The notes under the pieces were generated by a model. It was not told the origin of the DNA, did no database searches, and saw only the letters and a list, made by a program, of their open reading frames with translations. This document shows positions 57,958 through 64,000 of a stretch of DNA of 64,000 nucleotides, piece after piece. Within the stretch, counting starts at the first letter, position 1. Each line of letters begins with the position of its first letter. The translations under genes were made by a program, and so were the position numbers. The DNA comes from Halomonas urmiana (GTDB taxonomy: Bacteria > Pseudomonadota > Gammaproteobacteria > Pseudomonadales > Halomonadaceae): positions 120,961 through 184,960 of the forward strand of contig NZ_VBUI01000005.1 of NCBI RefSeq assembly GCF_005780185.1, written 5' to 3'.

Positions 57958-57987
57958 GATAAAATCGATTTATCGTATCTTTGATAC
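57958..57987. promoter_or_regulatory. Adjacent palindromes between phnW and lysR
   Basis: GATAAAATCGATTTATC (57958-57974) has GATAAA/TTTATC half-sites, and GTATC-TTT-GATAC (57975-57987) follows at once. Both lie in the 128-bp divergent region, 23-52 bp before the LysR start. They are likely LysR recognition and activation sites for phnW. Confidence 0.55.
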
Positions 57988-58009
57988 AAGCTGAACTTAT
58001 AGTGAAACC

Positions 58010-58894
58010 ATGTCCCTCTCCCACGCGCAGCTGCGCGCCTTCCATGCGGTGGCCGTCCACGGCAGCTTCACCCGCGCCGCCGAACGCCTCTGCCTCAGCC
58101 AGCCGGCGGTCTCCGACCAGGTGCGCAAGCTCGAGGAGCGCTTCGGGGTCAGCCTGCTGCGCCGCAGCCGGCGCACGGTGGCACTCACCGATCTCGGCGA
58201 GCGGCTGCTCGGCATCACCCAGCGGCTGTTCGCCGCCGCCGACGAGGCCGAGGCGCTGCTGGCCGGCGCCCGGGACCTGCAGTCGGGCAAGCTCACCCTG
58301 GCGGTGGACTCGCCGATGCACGTGCGGCGCTTCATCGCCCGCTTCCAGGCGCGCCATCCCGGGGTGCGCTTCCAGCTGATGACCGGCAACACCGACGCGG
58401 CCCTCTCCCGGCTGTTCGAGCACCGCGCCGACTTCGCCGTGCTGGGCCGCACGGTGGAGGATCCACGCCTGCTGAGCGTGGAGCTGAGCCGCGCCCCGCT
58501 GATCGCCTTCGTGCCCGCGGACCACCCCTGGGCCCGCTGGCGCGCAATCCGCCTGGCCGACCTCGCCCGGGCCCCGCTGGTGCTGCGCGAGCGCGGCTCC
58601 ATGACTCGCCAGGCCCTGGAGGCGGAGCTGCGCGCGGCGGGGATGGCGCTCACGCCGGCCATCGAGGCCGAGGGACGCGAGGCCGTCTTCGAGCTGGTGG
58701 CAGCGGGGCTCGGGGTGGGGATCGTCTCGGCGGCCGAGGCCGGCCATCATCCCGGCATGCACCGGCTCGCCATCGAGGACAGCGGCCACTGCATGACCGA
58801 GACCCTGGTCTGCCTGCGCCAGCAGAGCGAGCGGCGCCTGGTGGCGGCCTTCCTGGAGGTGGTGCGCGAGGCCCTGGCCGAGCCCGAGTGGTGA
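58010..58894 (+). CDS. LysR-family regulator of phnWX
   Basis: A 294-aa LysR protein. HTH residues 3-62 (SHAQLRAFHAVAVHGSFTRA, SQPAVSDQVRKLEERFG); effector domain from about 90 (LTLAVDSPMHVRRFIARFQA). Divergent orientation to phnW and the palindromes between them argue for control of 2-AEP catabolism, as in other gammaproteobacteria where a LysR gene sits next to phnW. Its stop is four bases from the stop of the next, convergent LysR gene. Confidence 0.88.
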   Translation: MSLSHAQLRAFHAVAVHGSFTRAAERLCLSQPAVSDQVRKLEERFGVSLLRRSRRTVALTDLGERLLGITQRLFAAADEAEALLAGARDLQSGKLTLAVDSPMHVRRFIARFQARHPGVRFQLMTGNTDAALSRLFEHRADFAVLGRTVEDPRLLSVELSRAPLIAFVPADHPWARWRAIRLADLARAPLVLRERGSMTRQALEAELRAAGMALTPAIEAEGREAVFELVAAGLGVGIVSAAEAGHHPGMHRLAIEDSGHCMTETLVCLRQQSERRLVAAFLEVVREALAEPEW

Positions 58895-58898
58895 GAAA

Positions 58899-59840
58899 TC
58901 AGCCCGTCGCGTGCTGCGCCGTCGCCTGGGCGTCGGGCCGGCGGCGGTGGACCGCCTCGAGCAGCCAGTCGCCGATCGGCTCGAGCACGGCGCTGCGGTG
59001 GTGCTTCACGCTGAGCCAGTAGCCGTAGTCGCGACGCGTGACCCGCGGCCCCAGCCCGACCAGCTGGCCGCTCGCCAGATGCTCCTCGACGAGGATCGAC
59101 CAGCCGAGCGCCACCCCCTGGTGGGCGAGCGCGGCGTTCAGCAGCAGCGCGTAGTTGTAGTAGGCGAAGACGCCGTCTCGCGGGGCCAGGCTCAGGCCGG
59201 CGGTCTGGCACCACTGCGCCCAGTCGAGCCAGCGCGGGTCCTTGATGTCCTGATGCAGCAGCGAGAGACCGGGCAGCGCTTCCGTCGTCAACGTATCCGT
59301 CAGGCCGTGCTGGTCGGCATAGGCCGGGCTGCACACCGGGAAGACCGCCTCGCTGGCCACCAGGCGCGCCTCGGTGTGGGGCGTGCGGGGCCCGAAGCGG
59401 ATGGCGATGTCGGCGGCCTGCAGCTCCGGGTCATCGGCGCGATCGATCGGCATCAGCTGGAAGGTCACCTCCGGAAAGGCCTGCTTGAGCGCCGGCAGGC
59501 GCGGCAGCAGCCAGAGGTGGGTGAAGCCGGAGCCGGCGGCGATCACCACCGAGGGCGACGGCCGCCGGCCCTCCTGCATCACCCGCTCGCAGGCCTCGCG
59601 CACCGACTTGAGGCCCGGCGCCACCTCCCGATAGAAGCGCTCGCCCTGGGCGTTCAGCACCAGCCGCCCGCCCTGGCGATCGAACAGCGGCAGCCCGACC
59701 CGCTCCTCCAGCGCCCGGATGCGCTGCGAGATGGTCGGCTGGCTGGTGCGCTCGGCATCCGCCGCCGCCGTCATCGATCCGAGGCGAGCGGTGGCCTCGA
59801 ACGCGATCAGCGACTTCATGGAGGGGGGCTGGTGGCTCAC
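58899..59840 (-). CDS. LysR-family regulator (GcvA-like)
   Basis: About 313 aa if started at GTG 59840, giving the usual pre-HTH phrase PPSMKSLIAFEATARLGS; ATG 59820 is an alternative, and the frame is open to 60023. HTH: TSQPTISQRIRALEERVGLP. Effector region: ADIAIRFGPRTPHTEARLVA near 140. It resembles the LysR product at 45601 in layout. Target unknown; the gene to its right is a decayed umuC, so its original partner may be lost. Confidence 0.85.
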   Translation of the reverse strand: MSHQPPSMKSLIAFEATARLGSMTAAADAERTSQPTISQRIRALEERVGLPLFDRQGGRLVLNAQGERFYREVAPGLKSVREACERVMQEGRRPSPSVVIAAGSGFTHLWLLPRLPALKQAFPEVTFQLMPIDRADDPELQAADIAIRFGPRTPHTEARLVASEAVFPVCSPAYADQHGLTDTLTTEALPGLSLLHQDIKDPRWLDWAQWCQTAGLSLAPRDGVFAYYNYALLLNAALAHQGVALGWSILVEEHLASGQLVGLGPRVTRRDYGYWLSVKHHRSAVLEPIGDWLLEAVHRRRPDAQATAQHATG

Positions 59841-59876
59841 GGGCGGGGCCTTATACGTCGCTAGTGGGGTTCTAGG

Positions 59877-60182
59877 GTGAAGGCGGGATTTTCTCACATG
59901 CCGTTGTATTGGGAACACGATCAGCCGATGAATGCGACGCTTACCTGGGCCAACGATGCCATCCGACAGCAGCTCTCGCTGCTCGACACGCCCGATCAGC
60001 AAGCCCAGAGCGCACGCGACCACCAGTTGGTGGCCGCCCTGGACGAACTCAATGGGAAGATGGGTAAGGGCCCAGTGGGCCTGGGCGTGCCGCGCATCAG
60101 TGCCGCCTGGCAGCTACGCTGTGCGCATCGAACGCCAAGGTGGACCACGCATTGGCCGGAACTACCGACCGCAAGGACATGA
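59877..60182 (+). pseudogene. umuC: 3' remnant of umuC (DNA polymerase V subunit)
   Basis: The frame LVAALDELNGKMGKGPVGLG followed by WQLRCAHRTPRWTTHWPELP matches the C-terminal end of UmuC (LMxxLDxIN-x-RxGRGTVRxG ... RR-x-LSPRYTTRWxELP). The catalytic palm and most of the protein are missing, so only the last ~80 residues survive. It marks the left edge of a region with mobile and restriction-like genes. Confidence 0.72.
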
Positions 60183-60287
60183 TCAAGGGGCTTCCCTTAT
60201 TTGACTTTGGTCTTTTGGTACGCTGAGGAGAAGTCGCGTAGTGTAAGACTGAAAACACCGTCCATCACAGGTATGCAGGGAGGCACC

Positions 60288-61364
60288 ATGGACCTTATCG
60301 AGAAGCTCAACAACATTGCACGTCGTGGCCAAGAGCAGGTTGACCACATTCAGAATGAGGAAGCAACCAAAACGGCTCTGGTGCTTCCCTTCATCAACTC
60401 TCTCGGCTACGACCCCTTTGATACCCGAGAGGTTGTGCCGGAATTCACGGCGGATGTAGGCACCAAGAAAGGTGAGAAGGTCGATTATGCCATTCGTGCC
60501 GATGGCAGCATTTCAATCCTCATGGAGTGCAAGCCACTGGGTACTAATCTCGCCAACGTCCAGTACAACCAGCTCTACCGCTACTTTGCCTGCACTGACG
60601 CTAAGTTCGCCATCCTGACAAACGGCTTTGAGTACCGTTTTTATTCTGACCTAGACTCAGAAAACAAGCTGGACACTCGCCCCTTCTTCACCTTCGACCT
60701 TGAAGACTTCAACGATCAGGATATCGACGAGCTTCGAAAGTTCACCAAGCCCAATTTTGATGTTGATGCCATCCTCGGCACAGCCAACCGGCTCAAATAT
60801 ACTAACCTGGCCAAACAGGCCATTGATGAAGTCTTCCGAGAAACTCCGGAGGAGTTCGTCAAATTCATTGTAGGCAAGGTTTATGAGGGGCGTCAGACAC
60901 GGCAGGTGATCGAGGAATTCACGCCGATCATCAAAGAAGCAGGTAAGGCTTATATCAAGGAGCAGGTCGCGCAGCGCCTGCGTGGTGCCCTTGCCAGCAA
61001 CGATATAGATACTACGCAGTCCACCGCTTCTACCGACAGTGCATCGCAGGAAGCCGAGCCTGATGATGATGGCATAATTACCACTCAGGAAGAGATCGAT
61101 GCCTATAATATTGTTCGATCCCTGCTCGCAGAACAGGTCGATGTCAGCCGTATAGCTATGCGAGATGCCAAGTCATACTGCGCAGTGCTTCTCGACGACA
61201 ACAACCGCAAGCCCATCTGCCGTTTCCATTTCAACGCGAAATCAGTCAAGCGGGTAGGCTTCTTTAGCGACAAGAAAGAAGACCGGATCGATATAAACTC
61301 GGTCAGTGACCTCTTTCAGCATAAGGATCAGCTGAAAGCGACCGTGGGCGAATACCTCGAGTAG
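60288..61364 (+). CDS. Orphan type I restriction-like nuclease (HsdR N-terminal domain)
   Basis: About 358 aa from ATG 60288 (GGGAGG upstream). The HSDR_N fold shows Glu25, then the PD-(D/E)xK-like set Asp66 (KVDYAIRADG), Glu80 and Lys82 (ILMECKPLG). The rest (NQLYRYFACTDAKFAILTNG, FYSDLDSENKLDTRPFFTFD) fits stand-alone type I restriction-like endonucleases that lack the helicase. No methylase or specificity gene is adjacent. Its base composition is visibly less GC-rich than the neighbours, suggesting recent transfer. A role against foreign DNA is possible but untested. Confidence 0.8.
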   Translation: MDLIEKLNNIARRGQEQVDHIQNEEATKTALVLPFINSLGYDPFDTREVVPEFTADVGTKKGEKVDYAIRADGSISILMECKPLGTNLANVQYNQLYRYFACTDAKFAILTNGFEYRFYSDLDSENKLDTRPFFTFDLEDFNDQDIDELRKFTKPNFDVDAILGTANRLKYTNLAKQAIDEVFRETPEEFVKFIVGKVYEGRQTRQVIEEFTPIIKEAGKAYIKEQVAQRLRGALASNDIDTTQSTASTDSASQEAEPDDDGIITTQEEIDAYNIVRSLLAEQVDVSRIAMRDAKSYCAVLLDDNNRKPICRFHFNAKSVKRVGFFSDKKEDRIDINSVSDLFQHKDQLKATVGEYLE

Positions 61365-61381
61365 TAGACCAACGGTCAGGG

Positions 61382-61732
61382 CTAGACAGGCAACGGCTTA
61401 ATCAAGCTGCCGTCGTCATTCCCTGGCCGGTTGACGCGGGAGCTCACCGTCCAGTGGGTGATCCGCTCGGCGGGCAAGTGGTGCACCGCGTGGCGGATCG
61501 TCTTGCGGTCGGTCAGGTGCGGGTCGAGCCAGGGCTCGAGTCTATCGGCATCCAGGACCAGCGGCATGCGATCGTGAATCTCCTTGGCCACACCCCGCGC
61601 CTGCTCGGTTAGGGTGGCGCAGCCCGGCTTGCCGTCCGGCCTCTCGCTCCAGATGCCCGCCAGCCAGATCGGCTCGCGATCCTCGCGGCACAGGAAGTGC
61701 GGCTGCTTCCTGGCATCCACCGGCAAGTCGAG
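61382..61732 (-). pseudogene. yedK: yedK/SRAP gene, 3' exon (split by group II intron)
   Basis: The 116 codons DLPVDARKQPHFLCRED, PIWLAGIWSERPDGKPGCAT, LTEQARGVAKEIHDRMPLVL and PLP-V to the stop form the C-terminal half of an SRAP/HMCES protein, which cross-links to abasic sites in single-stranded DNA. The N-terminal piece PADGWYEW lies 2.2 kb away at 63898, across a group II intron. Joining at 61732 gives PADGWYEW-LDLPVDARKQPHF in frame. The catalytic Cys2 end is outside the window, beyond an apparent insertion sequence. Confidence 0.8.
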
Positions 61733-61767
61733 TAGGGGACTGAAGTCACCTCCAGTCCCCCCTCTAA

Positions 61768-61802
61768 GAACCGTGCGTGAGAGTTTCCAGCTCACACGGC
61801 TC
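61768..61802 (-). ncRNA. Group II intron domain V
   Basis: Read leftward, 35 nt starting GAGCCGTGTGAGC and ending CACGCACGGTTC fold into the invariant domain V hairpin with a GAAA-type tip. This is the catalytic core of the ribozyme. It starts within the stop region of the reverse-transcriptase gene. Confidence 0.85.
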
Positions 61803-63306
61803 AAGCCTTAACTAACGCCATCATTAATGACGCGGCGGCAGGAGGCAGGCGACGCCTACGTGTACTGACGTATGACGTCCATGCCGGGTCGTATGGATTC
61901 AAGGCGGATGCTACCAGCCGGTGCCGGGTGATCTTGACGCTTTGGGCATGGAACAGGTGGAACGCGCTCGGCTTACCCTTTGTTGCACCAATACGGTAAC
62001 CGGTGAAACACCAGTCCCTGAAGCCCAAACGGGTAAAGTATTTTCGCTTGATCCACCTTGCCCCCTTGCGACGATGGCGGGATTTGGCCCACCGCCAAAT
62101 GATATTGAATATCTCATTGTCCAAGTAGGTGAAAACCCTCTTTGAGACAACGTGGCGATGGTAGTTAGCCCACCCCCTGATTACGGTATTTAGCCTAGCA
62201 ATCAGGGCTCCGGCAGTTGCAGCCCACATTTCTCGGACGATTTTCTTCACTTTGTCGATGATAGACTTGAGGCTTTTCTTGGCGGGCTTTATGAGAAGCT
62301 TCCCGTTAGAATAGCGTCTTATGTTCTGCCCAAGGAAGTCAAATCCCGAGGTGATATGCGTAAATCTAGTTTTCTCTTTCGAGAGTTCTAGACCACGCTC
62401 ACTCATGAATTTTTCGACTATAGGCAACACTCTATCACGAAGTATTTCCTCGTTTGACGCAGTGATAATGAAGTCATCCGCGTAGCGGATAAGATGCACC
62501 TTTGCTGCCCTACCCGAATATGATCCCGGGCCTTTCCTTGGGAATTCTTTCCGTAGATCTTTCTCCAGATCATCCAGAGCCAGATTAGCAATTACAGGTG
62601 AAATGATGCCGCCTTGTGGTGTTCCTGCCACGGTAGGATTGAATACCTGATTATCGAGGAATCCTGCTTTTAGCCAGCCCTCCAGCACCCTTCTTTCCAT
62701 GGGAACATGGCGCATAAGCCACTGATGGCTTATGTTGTCAAAGCATCCCTTGATATCCCCTTCCATAACCCACGCGGGGCTACTTCTGCGACTAAGGTTG
62801 ACGAAGCACCTCTCGATCGCATCTGCGCAGCTACGCATGGGCCTGAACCCGTATGAGCAGCCATCGGCCTGGGTCTCGGCTACCGGGTCGAGTGCCAGCA
62901 GGTAGAGTGCCTGCATCGCACGATCCCTGATGGTCGGGATCCCAAGAGGCCTGAGCTTCCCATTGGGCTTTGGGATGTAGATCCTTCTCAGCGGAAGGGG
63001 CCGATACCCACGGGGCCTCAGTCCAGAGGCCCCCCGAAGTTTCTGGCCGGGTATCGTCCAAGTGGCTCCATCCACTCCTGGGGTGTTCTTTCCTTTGTTC
63101 TCGGTGACTCTTCGTACTGCCAGTAGCTTGGCGCTACGAGAACGCGTGAGCAGGCGCTGCAATGACTTGACCTTGTTCCATCGATTTTCTTCTACCGCCT
63201 TCACAATACGGGCTTGGAGCCGGCGAACACTTTGTTCAACGGTCTGCCACGGTATGGCTTCCCATCTACCGAGGGTGTCCGAGGCTGCACCAGCTTTCGC
63301 CGTCAT
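61801..63306 (-). CDS. ltrA: Group II intron reverse transcriptase/maturase
   Basis: A 501-aa multifunctional protein. RT blocks: NKGKNTPGVDGATWTIPGQK near residue 69, IPKPNGKLRPLGIPTIRDRA, DIKGCFDNISHQWL, AGTPQGGIISPVIANLALDD and the active site YADD at 275-278. The maturase (GIIM) domain follows (WANYHRHVVSKRVFTYLDNE). The short C-terminus has no clear HNH endonuclease motif, so insertion may rely on replication forks. It supports splicing and mobility of the surrounding intron. The start (ATG 63306) fits the family N-terminus. Confidence 0.92.
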   Translation of the reverse strand: MTAKAGAASDTLGRWEAIPWQTVEQSVRRLQARIVKAVEENRWNKVKSLQRLLTRSRSAKLLAVRRVTENKGKNTPGVDGATWTIPGQKLRGASGLRPRGYRPLPLRRIYIPKPNGKLRPLGIPTIRDRAMQALYLLALDPVAETQADGCSYGFRPMRSCADAIERCFVNLSRRSSPAWVMEGDIKGCFDNISHQWLMRHVPMERRVLEGWLKAGFLDNQVFNPTVAGTPQGGIISPVIANLALDDLEKDLRKEFPRKGPGSYSGRAAKVHLIRYADDFIITASNEEILRDRVLPIVEKFMSERGLELSKEKTRFTHITSGFDFLGQNIRRYSNGKLLIKPAKKSLKSIIDKVKKIVREMWAATAGALIARLNTVIRGWANYHRHVVSKRVFTYLDNEIFNIIWRWAKSRHRRKGARWIKRKYFTRLGFRDWCFTGYRIGATKGKPSAFHLFHAQSVKITRHRLVASALNPYDPAWTSYVSTRRRRLPPAAASLMMALVKA

Positions 63307-63897
63307 CTGCTTTTCCTCGTTGGCCAGTTAATCAAGCTCTCTTGTGACGTAAGACCACGGGGAAGTCTGCCCACTTTCGTGTCGGGTAACGTTGAAACCC
63401 GTATCAGAACCATTACAGCCCTGCATTCGCTTTTTCCCCGATCCTCTACCCGCATGGCTATCACTGCACCTTACGGTGGAGCTTCCCTTTCGGGAGCCAT
63501 ACGGGCTTACCATGTTCCGCATGAGTGACAGGATTGGGTTAGGTCTCTCTTCGATACCGGCGGCCTTTATGCCCATGACGGGTGAGAATGGAGCACCCGT
63601 ACCGACCGCAACACGGACCCTATCAGCATCTTTGGATCCTTCTTGGTTGACGATATTAATGAGATTCGCATACGCTGACCTTACCATCCACCCTAGCTCC
63701 GACCCGCGTTGATGCTCGCAGGCATGCCCTCCTCTCACGAGTCGGGCACCCGCTGGAGAGCGGAGGCTACATTGTCCGAGGGCTTTTAGACGGCTTGTTA
63801 CCAGGCCGCCATACCTCGTAGGGTACTGCCGATGGGACGGCAGGTCCGGTCGGGAATGGCTCCGCCGGACAATCTCACATACGACTTCATGTCGCAC

Positions 63898-63926
63898 CCA
63901 CTCGTACCAGCCATCCGCCGGCACTA
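63898..63926 (-). pseudogene. yedK: yedK/SRAP 5' exon fragment
   Basis: Nine codons VPADGWYEW (63898-63924) are the conserved SRAP motif just upstream of the intron 5' end. Immediately before them, the sequence changes to TAGGTTTTGTCCG (plus strand 63925 on), apparently the end of an insertion sequence. The rest of the 5' exon must lie beyond that element, outside the window. Confidence 0.65.
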
Positions 63927-64000
63927 GGTTTTGTCCGAAAAGTCGGATGTGCTAATTTTCCCTATGTCGCAGCTGCATAGGTGACGTATGGCAGGACGCT
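63927..64000 (+). mobile_element. Left end of a probable insertion sequence, cut by the window
   Basis: GGTTTTGTCCGAAAAG starts abruptly inside the yedK exon, next to a TA that could be the target dinucleotide. An ATG at 63988 after a short leader begins M-A-G-R, a start found in IS5-family (IS427-group) transposases. No more is visible, so the family and the right end cannot be checked. Confidence 0.4.

Larger units (their letters stand above)
61733..63897 (-). mobile_element. Group II intron inserted in yedK
   Basis: The 5' end (63897, reading left) is GTGCGAC, the group II consensus GUGYG. The 3' end shows domain V at 61768-61802 and a domain VI hairpin (GGGGACTG...CAGTCCCC, 61735-61758). 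The intron carries a reverse-transcriptase ORF. The region 63307-63890 is structured intron RNA; open frames there are not coding. The 3' boundary (61732/61733) is set by restoring the yedK frame and may be off by one base. The element is on the coding strand of its host gene, so splicing could restore the mRNA. Confidence 0.85.

Noticed and set aside
63328..63924. 198-codon frame starting with the SRAP motif
   Set aside because: Only its first nine codons are yedK exon; the rest is group II intron RNA, not protein.

Overview
The window is GC-rich, densely coded DNA from a heterotrophic gammaproteobacterium, most likely Halomonas or a close relative. This rests on gene content (PHB synthase with acetate kinase/phosphotransacetylase, a YqjD/YqjE/YqjK trio, outer-membrane phospholipase A, sulfonate and phosphonate catabolism, TRAP transport) and on codon style, not on a database search. 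No rRNA or tRNA gene was seen.

Layout. 1-7.9 kb: a carbon/redox-storage cluster (DUF3141 protein cut by the window edge, helical protein, ackA, pta-type enzyme, phaC, Zn-alcohol dehydrogenase) followed by decayed genes (SDR remnant, YHS protein, truncated FAD oxidoreductase). 8.4-10.4 kb and 19.5-21.5 kb: two large paralogous proteins of no named family. Both carry an ungapped Q-x5-C / H / N constellation like papain-fold cysteine peptidases, and the second lies upstream of an ATP-grasp ligase gene. In between are tlyA, a large MscK-type channel, pldA, the yqjDEK-like trio and a CopD-like protein. 21.8-31.2 kb: HI0933-type flavoprotein, a two-gene RND efflux operon with a palindromic operator, DUF3617 protein, MFS carrier, and acuI/acuR with matching operators.

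31.4-41.7 kb is a C3-sulfonate island: YeiH/PSE sulfite exporter, Asp/Glu-type racemase, TRAP transporter (its binding-protein gene is broken), DegT-type aminotransferase, HpsN/HisD-type dehydrogenase, L-cysteate sulfo-lyase CuyA, LysR regulator and UspA. The genes fit a route sulfonate -> cysteate -> pyruvate + sulfite + ammonium with sulfite export, and cysteinolate is an attractive substrate. 41.9-43.7 kb: an ene-reductase, then a promoter, two tandem SAM-II/SAM-V-like aptamers (the first with a terminator and a possible antiterminator, the second before a ribosome-site hairpin) and an unknown 69-aa ORF.

43.9-59.8 kb is an organophosphonate island: two dioxygenase/HD-oxygenase pairs (the second a TmpA/TmpB-like match), LysR regulators, and a long minus-strand run phnW-phnX-phnR-like GntR-ABC transporter (binding protein, ATPase, fused permease)-FAD oxidoreductase-EamA carrier. 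From 59.9 kb to the end the DNA is a patchwork: umuC remnant, a less GC-rich type I restriction-like nuclease, and a yedK/SRAP gene split by a 2.2-kb group II intron and apparently also by an insertion sequence running off the window.
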